The notes under the pieces: model-generated
What the model saw: only the letters and a program-made list of their open reading frames with translations
Database searches by the model: none
What the model was told of the DNA's origin: nothing
Translations under genes and position numbers: made by a program
Assembly (NCBI GenBank): GCA_025352085.1
Contig: JANXUA010000070.1
Coordinates: forward strand, 1-34,304
Direction: 5' to 3'
Length of the DNA stretch: 34,304 bases
DNA from: Caulobacteraceae bacterium
GTDB lineage: Bacteria > Pseudomonadota > Alphaproteobacteria > Caulobacterales > Caulobacteraceae
Part shown: positions 14,610 through 23,189 of the stretch, in pieces
Numbering within the stretch: the first letter of the stretch is position 1
Layout of the letters: each line of letters begins with the position of its first letter

Positions 14610-16169
14610 TCAGCCGATCTTGATCGGCACGAACAGGGTCACGCCGCCGCGATTGACGGCCAGGGGGATGCTGGTCCGCCCGGCCTTTTTCCACACCCCG
14701 ACGGCGGCGGAAATGTCGCCGGCGGTGGCGACTTCGCGGTCGCCGGCGCGGACGATCACGTCGCCGCGCTTGAGGCCTTTGTCGCCGGCGTCGGAGGTTC
14801 CCTTGACCTCCTGCACCACCAGGCCGTGGACGGCGGCGCCCAGATTAAACTCCTGGCGCACCGCCGGATTGATCGGAGCGAGCGACATGCCGAGGATCTG
14901 CGGAGCGGGCGCGGCGTGCGCGCCGCCGGGCGAGGCGCCGGCTCCGCTGTCATCGCCGTTCAAGCCGCCGTTCTGGGCCAGTTGGGCTTCCGATGGGCGG
15001 GTGCCCGAGACAATGTCCGCCGCGCGGGGCTTGCCGTCCCGGAAGGCTTCCAGGTGAAGCGCGTCGCCAGCGTGGACCTTAGCAACTTCGCGCGTCAGCT
15101 CGTTGGCCGAGGTCACCGGATGACCGTTGACGGAGACGATCACATCGCCCGGCTGCACGCCTGCGCGCGCGGCGGGCCCGGAGGGCACCAGGCCGGCGAC
15201 CACGGCGCCCTTGCGCCCGCCAAGGCCCCACGAATTGGCCATTTCCTCATTCAGATCCTGGATGGTGGCGCCGATGTAGCCGCGGGTGATCGTGTGACCG
15301 CCCATCAATTGCTTGGTGACGTTTTCGGCGACGTCGGCGGGGATATCAAAGCCGATGCCCACCGAACCGCCGGACGGGGAGAAGATGGCGGTATTGACGC
15401 CGATCACCCGGCCATAGGTGTCGAAGGTCGGACCGCCGGAATTGCCACGGTTGATCGGCGCGTCGATCTGGATGTAGTCGACGAACTTCTCGCCGATGTC
15501 GCGGTTATAGGCCGAGACGATGCCGGCGGTGGCCGTGCCGCCCAGATCATAGGGATTGCCGACCGCGAGCACCCAGTCGCCAACGCGCGGGCGCGCTTTG
15601 TTCTCGAAACTCACATACGGAAAATCGTGGCCCTGGACGCGGATCACGGCCAGATCCGTGCCCTCGTCGCGCCCGACAAGCGTCGCCTTCAGCTCGGTGC
15701 CGTCCTTCAGCATCACCTTGATGTCTTCGGCGTTCTCGATGACGTGATTGTTGGTGACAATGTAGCCGTCGGAGGAAACGAAAAAGCCCGAACCGCTCGA
15801 CATCTGCTTGGGCGCGCGACGCGCATCCTGATCAGGCGCGCCGTCGCCGCCGCGCGGGACGAGGCCCCGAGGCGTCAGCTCGAACGGAAAGCCCTGCAGG
15901 CCGGGAACCTGACCGGTCGTGATGACGTCGACCTTGGAGACCACGCGGATTGACACCACCGCCGGCGACACCTTTTCGAAAATATCGGCGAAGGACATCG
16001 GCGCGCCCGGCGTCGCGGCCACCACCGGTTCGGTGGACGCCTTGATCAGTTGACCCAGGCCTTCGCCCGTCCAGCTTGAGGGGCGCAGGCTCATGCCGGC
16101 CATGCCGGCCATGGCGACTGCGGCGCCGGCGACAGCGCCGACCACGACGTGCGATTTGTTGACAGCCAT
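14610..16169 (-). CDS. degP: Do-family periplasmic serine protease/chaperone (DegP/DegQ)
   Basis: This 519-residue protein degrades or refolds damaged envelope proteins. An N-terminal hydrophobic segment (about 8-27) is a signal or anchor. The trypsin-like domain has the full triad: T-N-N-H-V-I (His142), G-T-D-L-A-V-I (Asp172) and R-G-N-S-G-G-P-T (Ser244). Two PDZ domains follow (about 285-385 and 435-515); R-G-Y-I-G-A-T-I-Q-D-L-N opens the first. A Gly/Ala/Ser linker separates the PDZ domains. ATG 16169 has AAGGA upstream, and a palindrome CCGGAC-A-GTCCGG (16186-16198) lies in its leader. It sits downstream of ccmH, the cycHJKL-degP order known from rhizobia, but is separated by a predicted terminator, so it probably has its own promoter. 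Confidence 0.95.
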   Translation of the reverse strand: MAVNKSHVVVGAVAGAAVAMAGMAGMSLRPSSWTGEGLGQLIKASTEPVVAATPGAPMSFADIFEKVSPAVVSIRVVSKVDVITTGQVPGLQGFPFELTPRGLVPRGGDGAPDQDARRAPKQMSSGSGFFVSSDGYIVTNNHVIENAEDIKVMLKDGTELKATLVGRDEGTDLAVIRVQGHDFPYVSFENKARPRVGDWVLAVGNPYDLGGTATAGIVSAYNRDIGEKFVDYIQIDAPINRGNSGGPTFDTYGRVIGVNTAIFSPSGGSVGIGFDIPADVAENVTKQLMGGHTITRGYIGATIQDLNEEMANSWGLGGRKGAVVAGLVPSGPAARAGVQPGDVIVSVNGHPVTSANELTREVAKVHAGDALHLEAFRDGKPRAADIVSGTRPSEAQLAQNGGLNGDDSGAGASPGGAHAAPAPQILGMSLAPINPAVRQEFNLGAAVHGLVVQEVKGTSDAGDKGLKRGDVIVRAGDREVATAGDISAAVGVWKKAGRTSIPLAVNRGGVTLFVPIKIG

Positions 16170-16185
16170 AGTCTCGTTCCTTCGT

Positions 16186-16198
16186 CCGGACAGTCCGG
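16186..16198. promoter_or_regulatory. 13-base palindrome in the degP leader
   Basis: CCGGAC-A-GTCCGG is a perfect palindrome around a single central base. It lies 17 bases upstream of the degP start codon and just upstream of its ribosome binding site. Position and symmetry suit an operator or a leader hairpin. I recognise no specific regulator site. Confidence 0.3.
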
Positions 16199-16366
16199 GC
16201 TCGCAGTATGTGGGGGTGGATGGCAGGGAGTGCGAGGCGCCTCAAGTTACCTTTCCGTTAGGGCCGAGGCAATCTGGAAGCCTTTTTCGGGCGTCAAATT
16301 GTCAACGGTCGTTCCGTGAGGCGATCGGGTAAGTGACCGATCCCCTTATCTACGTCGCCGAAGGCG

Positions 16367-16394
16367 GAAAAGATCAACCGCGGCTGCGCGGTTG
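16367..16394 (-). terminator. Factor-independent terminator after ccmH
   Basis: On the minus strand CAACCGCG-CAGC-CGCGGTTG forms a perfect 8-base stem with a four-base loop, followed by ATCTTTT. It begins 7 bases after the ccmH stop codon. This is a good intrinsic terminator closing the ccm operon and separating it from degP. Confidence 0.7.
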
Positions 16395-16400
16395 AGATTC

Positions 16401-16868
16401 CTATTTGCCCGATTGCCGTGGGCCGTCGTCGGACTCGAGCGCCGCCAGCCGTTCGGCCTCGTCGGACGACAGCGGTGGGGTCGCATTCGCCCGCCGATAC
16501 CGCCCGAACAGGAGGCCCAGACCGAGCAGCCCGACCAGGAACGGGCCGGCCCACAGCAGGGCGTTTGCCGGCGACAGCGGCGGACGCAGGAGAACATAGT
16601 CGCCGTATCGGGCGGTGAGGAAGGCGCGGACTTGGCCGGGGCTGTGGCCCGCGGCGATCTGACCGCGAATGATCTGTCGCAAATCGTGGGCCAGGGGGGC
16701 CTCCGAGTCGTCGATGGATTGACCCTGGCAGACCAGGCAACGGGTTTCCTGGAAGAGGGCGCGCGCCCGCGCCTCCGCCGCGGGGTCGGCGAGGCGCTCG
16801 GCCGGATCGGCTTCCGCCGCCAGGCAAAGCAAGGCGCCGAAGATGAGCGCCATGCGCCGCGCGGTCAC
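16401..16868 (-). CDS. ccmH: Cytochrome c maturation protein CcmH (CycL)
   Basis: This 155-residue periplasmic, membrane-anchored thiol oxidoreductase keeps the apocytochrome CXXCH cysteines reduced for heme ligation. An N-terminal signal-like segment (about 5-18) is followed by the signature R-C-L-V-C-Q-G-Q-S-I-D-D-S with redox cysteines 44 and 47. H-D-L-R-x-x-I-R and a membrane helix at about 104-122 come next, then a short cytoplasmic tail. GTG 16868 overlaps the ccmF stop (GTGA), so translation is coupled. The length fits the short alphaproteobacterial form; the CcmI function is encoded separately at 19337-20419. The gene ends in a strong terminator. Confidence 0.93.
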   Translation of the reverse strand: MTARRMALIFGALLCLAAEADPAERLADPAAEARARALFQETRCLVCQGQSIDDSEAPLAHDLRQIIRGQIAAGHSPGQVRAFLTARYGDYVLLRPPLSPANALLWAGPFLVGLLGLGLLFGRYRRANATPPLSSDEAERLAALESDDGPRQSGK

Positions 16869-18841
16869 GCCAGCGCCTCCCGCCGCCGTCCCGGCGCGAG
16901 GCGCAGGCGCCGATCCGAGAGCGACAGAGCCCCGCCCAAGGCCATCAACAGCGGGCCGAGAAAAATCAAATGCACCCACGGATGGACATAGCTGCGTACC
17001 AGCCAGGACGACGCTCCGCCGCCGTCGGCCACGCGCCGTTCGCCCAGGACAATGTAGATATCGTCCAGGCCTTTGGGACAGATCGCCACCTTGGAGGTCG
17101 TCTGGCCGCCGGTGGCGAAGGTGCGCCGCTCGGGGCCCGCCTCGCACACCAGGGCGCCGGCGGCGTCGGTGACGCGGATCACGCCGTGCTGCGCGTCATA
17201 GTTCGGACCCAGGCGATCGGTGACCCCGTCCAAAGTCAGATGATAGGCGCCCAGATTAAGGTGGCCGCCGGCTGTCAGAACTTCAGTGCTTTCGATCTTC
17301 CAGGCGCCCTCATAGGCCGCGCCCATGACGAACAGGCCCAATCCGAAATGGGCGAGACTCATGCCCCAGGCGCCGCGCGGCAGGCTCTTCAGGCGACGCA
17401 GGCTCTCGGCCCATGGCGCGCGAAAGCCGTGCGCGCGCTCGACAATCTCGGTGACCGCGCCGGCGATCAGCCACACGCCGATGCCCACGCCGATCGAGGC
17501 GACGGCCTTGCGCGGCTCGACCAGGGCGAACACCGCCAGCCCGGCGACGAGGGCCAGGCCGGCCGCGACGGTCAGGCGTTGGGAGACCCCAAGCGCGTCG
17601 CCCCGCTTCCACGGCAGCAGCGGTCCGGCGGGCAGGATGATGAAGGCGACCGCCATCAGCGTTCCCACCACCAGATTGTAATAGGGCGCGCCGACGCCGC
17701 CCTGCTTGCCGAGCGCGTCGAGGATCAGCGGCCACAAGGTCCCCGCCAGCACGGTGGTGGTCACCGCCGCCAGGACGATGTTGTTGAAGACCAGCGTGCT
17801 CTCGCGACTGATCGGGGCGAAGGCGGACTGATCCTTGAGCAGGGGCGCGCGCCAGGCGAACAGGCCGAACCCGGTTCCGGCGGCGACGCCGAGGATGCCC
17901 AGCAGAAGAAGGCCGCGCTTGGGATCGACCGCGAAGGCGTGCACCGAGGTCAGCACCCCTGAGCGCACCAGAAAGGCGCCCAGCATGGAGAGGGTGAAGG
18001 CGCAGATGGCCAGGAAGGCGGTCCAGGCCGCCAGGGCGCCGCGCTTTTCGGTGACGACGGCCGAGTGCAGCAGAGCGGTGGCCGTCAACCACGGCATCAG
18101 ACTTGCGTTCTCAACCGGGTCCCAGAACCACCAGCCGCCCCAGCCTAGTTCGTAATAGGCCCAGAAGGAGCCCAGGGTGATGCCGACTGCGAGCAGGCTC
18201 CAGGCCGCCAACGCCCATGGCCGCACCCATCTGGCCCACGCCGCGTCGATCCGCCCTTCGATCAGGGCGGCGACGGCAAGGGAAAACACCACCGACAGGC
18301 CGACGTAGCCGGCGTAGAGAAACGGCGGGTGGGCCGCCAGGGCCGGATCCTGCAGCAAGGGATTGAGCGAGCGGCCCTCGATCGGCGGCTGCGCCAGGCG
18401 GAGCAGCGGGTTGGAGGCGAACACCATATAGCCGATGAAGAGGACGCCCAGGGCGCCCTGAGTGGCCACGGTCAGGGCTTTCAGGCTCCACGGCAGACCG
18501 CGCGCGTGCGCCACCGCCGCGCCATAGCCGGTCAGGGCGAAACACCACAGCAACATGGAGCCTTCGTGGCTGCCCCAGGCGCCGGCGATCTTGTAGATCA
18601 ACGGCTTTTCGGTGTGCGAGTTCTCCGCCACATTGGTCACCGAGAAATCCGAGCTCACGAAGGCCCAGATCAGACAGCCGAAGGCGATGGCGATGCAGGC
18701 GAAGGCGGCCAGGGCCGCGCCTTCGCCTGCGCCGGTCAGGACCGCATTGCGCCGCACCCGGCCGACGACCGAGAGGAGCACCTGAACCAGCGACAGACCT
18801 AGCGCCAGGGCGAGGGCGAATTGACCAAATTCCGCGGTCAC
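16865..18841 (-). CDS. ccmF: Heme lyase CcmF (CycK)
   Basis: This 658-residue, multi-spanning membrane protein forms the cytochrome c heme lyase with CcmH and CcmI, attaching heme from holo-CcmE to apocytochrome. The tryptophan-rich WWD motif (G-W-G-G-W-W-F-W-D-P-V-E-N-A-S) is intact near residues 230-245. Many hydrophobic helices and a periplasmic loop near the C-terminus are present as expected. It starts with GTG 18841 overlapping the ccmE stop by 4 bases and ends overlapping the ccmH start. The length is typical (640-660). Confidence 0.96.
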   Translation of the reverse strand: MTAEFGQFALALALGLSLVQVLLSVVGRVRRNAVLTGAGEGAALAAFACIAIAFGCLIWAFVSSDFSVTNVAENSHTEKPLIYKIAGAWGSHEGSMLLWCFALTGYGAAVAHARGLPWSLKALTVATQGALGVLFIGYMVFASNPLLRLAQPPIEGRSLNPLLQDPALAAHPPFLYAGYVGLSVVFSLAVAALIEGRIDAAWARWVRPWALAAWSLLAVGITLGSFWAYYELGWGGWWFWDPVENASLMPWLTATALLHSAVVTEKRGALAAWTAFLAICAFTLSMLGAFLVRSGVLTSVHAFAVDPKRGLLLLGILGVAAGTGFGLFAWRAPLLKDQSAFAPISRESTLVFNNIVLAAVTTTVLAGTLWPLILDALGKQGGVGAPYYNLVVGTLMAVAFIILPAGPLLPWKRGDALGVSQRLTVAAGLALVAGLAVFALVEPRKAVASIGVGIGVWLIAGAVTEIVERAHGFRAPWAESLRRLKSLPRGAWGMSLAHFGLGLFVMGAAYEGAWKIESTEVLTAGGHLNLGAYHLTLDGVTDRLGPNYDAQHGVIRVTDAAGALVCEAGPERRTFATGGQTTSKVAICPKGLDDIYIVLGERRVADGGGASSWLVRSYVHPWVHLIFLGPLLMALGGALSLSDRRLRLAPGRRREALA

Positions 18842-19329
18842 GACGGCGCCTTCCCGGCGTCATAGGCCGGCATCTGGCCACCGCCGCGCCATTCGCCCTG
18901 AGCCTTGAGCGCTTTGGTTAATTCGCGCGGCATGTAGCGCTCGTCGTGCTTGGCGAGGATCTGGGTGGCGATGAACACGCCCTTGGCGTCATAGGCGCCG
19001 GTGGCGACCACGCCTTGACCTTCGCGGAACAGGTCCGGCAGGTCGCCCCGGAAGGTCACGGTAGAGCGCGCGGTGTGGTCGGCGACGACGAAGATCACCG
19101 CGCCGTCGGCCCGCTTGATCAGGCTGCCGCGCTCAACCATGCCGCCCAGCTGGATCGGCAGGCCCGCGCCGACATGCGCCGCCTCGGCCTGCGCCGGGGT
19201 GTAGAAATACGAAATCGAGCCGCGCAGGCCGTACAGGGTGAGCCCCGCCGCCAGAGCGAGCACCGGCGCGGCGGCTGCGATCAGGGCCAGACGCCGCCGC
19301 GCTGTGCGCGATTTTGGGATGAAGGCCAC
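18838..19329 (-). CDS. ccmE: Heme chaperone CcmE (CycJ)
   Basis: This 163-residue, membrane-anchored periplasmic protein binds heme covalently and passes it to CcmF. Residues 14-35 are the signal-anchor. The OB-fold domain includes G-G-M-V-E-R-G-S. The heme site L-A-K-H-D-E-R-Y-M-P contains the covalent His128 and Tyr132. GTG 19329 is chosen because AAGGA precedes it and conserved protein starts there. Upstream ATG 19395 would add 22 residues overlapping ccmI and is rejected. It begins 7 bases after the ccmI stop, and its own stop overlaps the ccmF start (GTGA). Confidence 0.94.
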   Translation of the reverse strand: MAFIPKSRTARRRLALIAAAAPVLALAAGLTLYGLRGSISYFYTPAQAEAAHVGAGLPIQLGGMVERGSLIKRADGAVIFVVADHTARSTVTFRGDLPDLFREGQGVVATGAYDAKGVFIATQILAKHDERYMPRELTKALKAQGEWRGGGQMPAYDAGKAPS

Positions 19330-19336
19330 GGCGTCC

Positions 19337-20419
19337 TTACTTTGCCACGTTGGCGGCGGCGTCGAGCTGGGCCAGGATGTCTGGTTTGCCCGCATAGAGC
19401 TTGCGCGCCTGGGTCAGGGCGGCGCCCTGCCGATCCGGCTCGCCCAATACCCCATAGGCGCGCACCAGGCGCACCCAGCCGGCGGCGTCGTCGGGATGGG
19501 CCTTCAGCCGCTGCGCCAGGCCCTCGACCATGCCCCTGATGGCGGCGGACATGGCGGCGGGCGGGACGTCCGGCGCCTCCGGCGCCGGCAGGCCGGTTTG
19601 CTCCACGGAGGTGATGTCGCGGGTCAGCATCGGCGCGCGCGGGTCGCCGGGCCGCATGTCGGCCAGCAGGCCGCGCCACCCCGCCAGCCCCGCGTCCTTG
19701 CGGCCGGCGTTGATGTCGGCGAGGCCAAGGTAGTATCGCGCGACGGGCGATTTCGGCTCACTCCGCAGCAGACGACGGAAAACAGCTTGCGCATCGCCAT
19801 CGACCTTGCCGCCGGCTTTCAAGACCATGATTTCGCCCAGCGGGCCCAAAAGGTCGGGGCGACCGGGGGCAATCGCGAGCGCCTGGCGCAGGGCGTGGGT
19901 CGCGCCGTCGGGATCGCCGAGGCCCGTGTCGAGCACCGCCAGACGGCGCAGGGGTTCGGGATCGGTCGGATGCTGGGAGGCCAGGGCGTGCAGGGCCGCC
20001 GCCAGTTCCGGCGCCGACGACAATTCCGGCTTGTTCAGCCAGACGGCAAGCCGTCGCGAGAACGGTTGATCGACCGCGCCTGGTGTTCCGATGGCCATAT
20101 AGATCGCCACCGCCAGCAAAGGCGCGACTGAGGCCGACGCGATCAGGGTCCACGGGCGACCCGACTGGGCGACGGGCTGGGCCTGGCGGTCCGCCGCCGC
20201 CAAAAGCCGGCGCCCTGCTTCGGCGCGGCTGGCGCGGCCCTCTTGCGGCGCGATCAGGCCGCGATCGGCCAGATCGTCGATCTCCGCCAGCGCTCGCCGA
20301 TAGACGCCCAAGGTCGGGTCGGCCAAGGCATCGACGCCGCCGGCCTGGGCCGCGCGGTGCAGCACCGCCGCCCCCGCGCCGGCCGCCAACAGCGCCGCGC
20401 CGATCCAGAACATGATCAT
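19337..20419 (-). CDS. ccmI: Cytochrome c biogenesis protein CcmI (CycH)
   Basis: This 360-residue protein is an apocytochrome c chaperone that delivers substrate to the CcmF/CcmH lyase. An N-terminal membrane helix (about 3-20) is followed by a cytoplasmic loop with the family motif Y-R-R-A-L-A-E-I-D-D-L and a second helix (about 88-110). A long periplasmic domain of tetratricopeptide-like repeats follows, with P-T-D-P-E-P-L-R-R-L-A and D-A-A-G-W-V-R-L-V-R-A-Y visible. The start is ATG 20419 or ATG 20413; neither has a strong ribosome binding site. It is first of the ccmIEFH run and starts 70 bases after the histidine kinase stop on the same strand, so partial read-through from the regulatory genes is possible. 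No ccmG lies in the cluster. Confidence 0.92.
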   Translation of the reverse strand: MIMFWIGAALLAAGAGAAVLHRAAQAGGVDALADPTLGVYRRALAEIDDLADRGLIAPQEGRASRAEAGRRLLAAADRQAQPVAQSGRPWTLIASASVAPLLAVAIYMAIGTPGAVDQPFSRRLAVWLNKPELSSAPELAAALHALASQHPTDPEPLRRLAVLDTGLGDPDGATHALRQALAIAPGRPDLLGPLGEIMVLKAGGKVDGDAQAVFRRLLRSEPKSPVARYYLGLADINAGRKDAGLAGWRGLLADMRPGDPRAPMLTRDITSVEQTGLPAPEAPDVPPAAMSAAIRGMVEGLAQRLKAHPDDAAGWVRLVRAYGVLGEPDRQGAALTQARKLYAGKPDILAQLDAAANVAK

Positions 20420-20489
20420 GGCGTGCAGTTAGCGAAAAACCGCAGCCAGCGCGAGGCGGCAAATCGCGCGACTGCGTAAGGCCAGATTC

Positions 20490-21905
20490 TCACCCATCCG
20501 CGCGGGGCAGAACCACCTCCAGCTTCAGGCCGCCCATCGCCGATGCCGCCAGGGTCATCGAGCCTTGATAGGCCCGCACCAGTTCGTCGACGATGGAGAG
20601 GCCCAGCCCCGATCCGGGCGCGCTTTCGTCCAGGCGGGCGCCGCGTTGCAGAACCTCGCCGCGTTCGTGGTCGGCCAGGCCCGGGCCGTCGTCCTCGACG
20701 GCGATGGAAAACTGCCGGTCGCTGACGACTTCGGCGCTCACGCGCACCTTGCCGGCGCACCATTTGCAAGCGTTCTCCATGACATTGCCGGCGATTTCCA
20801 ACAGGTCCTGGCGCTCGCCCATGAACACCAGATCGTCCGGCGCGCACCAGTCGATCGCGGCGACCTTGTCGCGGAAGATCTTCTCCAGCGTTCGGCTGAG
20901 TTCCTCGATGAGGGGCGCGACGGAGGTGCGCTCGCCATAGCCCTGCGTGCGCGCCGCGGCGCGGGCCCGGCGCAGGTGATGTTCGAGATGCTGGCCCATG
21001 GCCTCGGCCTGGCGGGTGACCAGGTCGCCGAAGGGGCCCGGTTCGCCTCGCGCTTCGGTCAGTATGACCGAAAGTGGGGTCTTCAGCGCGTGGGCGAGGT
21101 TGCCGACGTGGGTGCGCTGGCGCTCGACGACCTCGTGATTGTGCGCCATCAGGGCGTTGAGTTCGCTCGCCAACGGCTCTAGCTCGCTGGGGTAGTGGCC
21201 GTGCACGCGCTCCGACTGGCCGGTGCGCACCGCCGCCACTTCCCGGCGCAGGGCGAACAGGGGGCGCAGGCCGACGCGGACCTGCAGGATCACCGCCGCG
21301 ATCAGACCGGCGCCGAGCAAGACCAAAGCGACGACTATCTTGGTGGTGAAGGCGCGCACGTCGCGGTCGACCGGCGTGCGGTCCTCGGCGGACATAAACA
21401 CCACCGGGACGGCGAAGTCCGGCAGGCGGCCGAGCAGGGCGGCGACCCTCAAAGGCTGCCTTTCTGGGCCAGCGGCGTCATAAAAAACCATTACGCCGGG
21501 CGATTGCGCGAGGGCCGAGACCTGATCGCGGGGGGCGGTCAGGACATGATCCCACAACGAGCGCGAGCGAACCAGGGCGTGCAGGGTCTGATCCTTGCCG
21601 ATGGTGGCGATCTGCCAATAGTCGCCGCTGTAGGCGCGCTGGGCGCGCTGATCCATAATCGGCGGGGCGACAATGCGTTCTTCCTCCACCGATGCGCCGG
21701 CCAGCAGACCGTCGACGGTGTCCGAAAGCTCGTCGTCGAAACGATGGATTTCCGCGTTTCTGAAAAACGCCGTCAGCGACAGACCGGCGACCGCCAGAAC
21801 CACCAGACTCCAGGCGGCGGCCAAGAGAACCAGCCGACGAACGAGGGATGGGCGTCGAAGCGACGATGCCAAGGGCGAATGCGCTGGCCGAGCCGCCCCG
21901 TTCAC
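20490..21905 (-). CDS. Sensor histidine kinase (PhoQ/FeuQ-like)
   Basis: This 471-residue inner-membrane kinase has two membrane helices (about 23-47 and 188-209) around a 140-residue periplasmic sensor domain, then a HAMP segment. The H-box is H-V-G-N-L-A-H-A-L-K-T-P-L with phospho-acceptor His272. The N-box is N-V-M-E-N-A (Asn378), with D-G-P-G-L (406-410) and G-S-G-L-G-L (431-436) completing the ATP lid. The dimerisation-domain sequence resembles the PhoQ/FeuQ class that senses cations or osmotic and envelope conditions; the actual ligand is unknown. The start codon overlaps the response regulator stop by 4 bases (ATGA). Placement next to ccm/degP, as with two-component genes in some alphaproteobacteria, hints at envelope stress control. 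Confidence 0.92.
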   Translation of the reverse strand: MNGAARPAHSPLASSLRRPSLVRRLVLLAAAWSLVVLAVAGLSLTAFFRNAEIHRFDDELSDTVDGLLAGASVEEERIVAPPIMDQRAQRAYSGDYWQIATIGKDQTLHALVRSRSLWDHVLTAPRDQVSALAQSPGVMVFYDAAGPERQPLRVAALLGRLPDFAVPVVFMSAEDRTPVDRDVRAFTTKIVVALVLLGAGLIAAVILQVRVGLRPLFALRREVAAVRTGQSERVHGHYPSELEPLASELNALMAHNHEVVERQRTHVGNLAHALKTPLSVILTEARGEPGPFGDLVTRQAEAMGQHLEHHLRRARAAARTQGYGERTSVAPLIEELSRTLEKIFRDKVAAIDWCAPDDLVFMGERQDLLEIAGNVMENACKWCAGKVRVSAEVVSDRQFSIAVEDDGPGLADHERGEVLQRGARLDESAPGSGLGLSIVDELVRAYQGSMTLAASAMGGLKLEVVLPRADG

Positions 21906-22582
21906 GCCCCCGGCGCCTCGCCATCGATGGGGATGAGGCGATAACCCAGGCCGCGCACGGTTTCGACGCGGTCGGGGCCGATCTTCTTGCGCAGCCGGCC
22001 CACGAACACCTCGATGGTGTTCGAGTCGCGGTCAAAATCCTGATCGTAGAGGTGTTCGACCAGTTCGGTGCGGCTGATCACCCGGCCCTGGTGCATGATC
22101 AGATAGTGCAGCAGGCGATATTCCAACGAGGTCAGCCGCAGAGGTTCGCCGGCCACCGAGGCGCGGGCGGCGCGCGGATCCAGCCGCAGCGAGCCGCACG
22201 ACAGGCTGGGTGCGGCGTGGCCGGCCGAACGCCGCACCAGGGCGCGCAGACGGGCGAGAAGCTCCTCGGTGTGGAAGGGTTTGGTCAGATAATCGTCGGC
22301 GCCGGCGTCGAAGCCGGCGACCTTCTCGCTCCACGCCCCGCGCGCGGTCAGGATCAGCACCGGCGTGGTCATCTTGCCGCGCCGCCAGCTTTCCAGCACC
22401 GAAACCCCGTCGATCTTGGGCAGGCCCAGATCGAGGATGATGGCGTCATACGGCTCGGTCTCGCCCAGAAACCGCGCTTCTTCACCGTCTGGGGCGTGAT
22501 CGACGACATAGTCGGCGTCGGCGAGCGCCCGCTTGAGCTGGCGCGTCAAATCCGGATCGTCCTCGACCAGCAATATTCTCAT
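21902..22582 (-). CDS. OmpR/PhoB-family response regulator (PhoP/FeuP-like)
   Basis: This 226-residue DNA-binding regulator is the partner of the kinase at 20490-21905. The receiver domain has E-D-D at 7-9, phospho-acceptor Asp51 in L-D-L-G-L-P-K-I-D-G, Thr79 and Lys101 (L-T-K-P-F). The C-terminal winged helix includes L-T-S-L-E-Y-R-L-L-H-Y-L and R-L-R-K-K-I-G-P-D-R-V-E-T-V-R-G-L-G-Y-R-L. ATG 22582 has GGGGGA upstream and begins 14 bases after the PepSY gene stop. The three genes form an operon in the order PepSY, regulator, kinase. Targets are not visible. Confidence 0.94.
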   Translation of the reverse strand: MRILLVEDDPDLTRQLKRALADADYVVDHAPDGEEARFLGETEPYDAIILDLGLPKIDGVSVLESWRRGKMTTPVLILTARGAWSEKVAGFDAGADDYLTKPFHTEELLARLRALVRRSAGHAAPSLSCGSLRLDPRAARASVAGEPLRLTSLEYRLLHYLIMHQGRVISRTELVEHLYDQDFDRDSNTIEVFVGRLRKKIGPDRVETVRGLGYRLIPIDGEAPGA

Positions 22583-22596
22583 GGATGCATTCCCCC

Positions 22597-23118
22597 TTAG
22601 TGCTCGCCGACGATCGTCCCGGTCGCGGCGTCAACGAGATAGTCGATCCGGCGGCCATCATGCGTCATCCAGCGCACGCGATAAACGGCGCGGTCGCCCA
22701 TGTATTCGATACCTGAGTCCAATTGGCGCCCGGGCGTTCGCCGTGCGATGCCGTCGATGACGCGGCTGAGCGGCGTCAGGCGGCCCTGATTGACCCCGAA
22801 GCGGGCCTCTTCCTGCTGCTCGCGCCAGTCGGCGCCCAGGGAATTGGGTCCGCGCCCCGCCGGCGCCACGCCCGGATAGCCCCTACGCGCGCCGTAAGGT
22901 TGCGGCGCATAGGCCGGTTGTCCGCCAAACCGTTGCTCTTCGGGTCGACCGTAGTAGCCGCCGCGCGGTTCGCCGCGGGCTTCGCCGGGATGGTCCCGCG
23001 GCGCGTCCTGACGCGCCTCGTCGCGGTGGTCGCGCGGATCGGCCACGCTCGCGCCTGCGCCGGCAAGGACGTAGACCGCTAAGGCGAGGGCGGTGAAGGG
23101 GGCGAGGGCGCGGGTCAC
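22597..23118 (-). CDS. Secreted PepSY-domain protein
   Basis: This 173-residue, probably periplasmic protein has an N-terminal signal peptide (about 3-27, A-G-A-S-V-A before D-P). A long charged, Gly/Arg/Gln-rich low-complexity region follows (about 28-110). A C-terminal PepSY-like unit contains L-S-R-V-I-D-G-I-A, V-Y-R-V-R-W-M and the terminal D-Y-L-V-D-A-A-T-G-T-I-V. PepSY units are often paired with two-component systems and may modulate sensors or inhibit proteases. GTG 23118 is chosen because a signal peptide starts there; ATG 23232 would overlap the chaperone gene and bury the signal. It is the first gene of the PepSY-regulator-kinase operon. Confidence 0.8.
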   Translation of the reverse strand: MTRALAPFTALALAVYVLAGAGASVADPRDHRDEARQDAPRDHPGEARGEPRGGYYGRPEEQRFGGQPAYAPQPYGARRGYPGVAPAGRGPNSLGADWREQQEEARFGVNQGRLTPLSRVIDGIARRTPGRQLDSGIEYMGDRAVYRVRWMTHDGRRIDYLVDAATGTIVGEH

Positions 23119-23189
23119 GACAGGGTGGTTATACACAGCCTGCTGAACGTTGTCTGAACAGCCCGTCCCGCCCCACGCCGGTCGGCGCA

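Noticed and set aside
14508-15953. A 481-codon plus-strand frame across degP
   Set aside because: Antisense to a complete DegP with intact triad; the composition is typical of a shadow frame.
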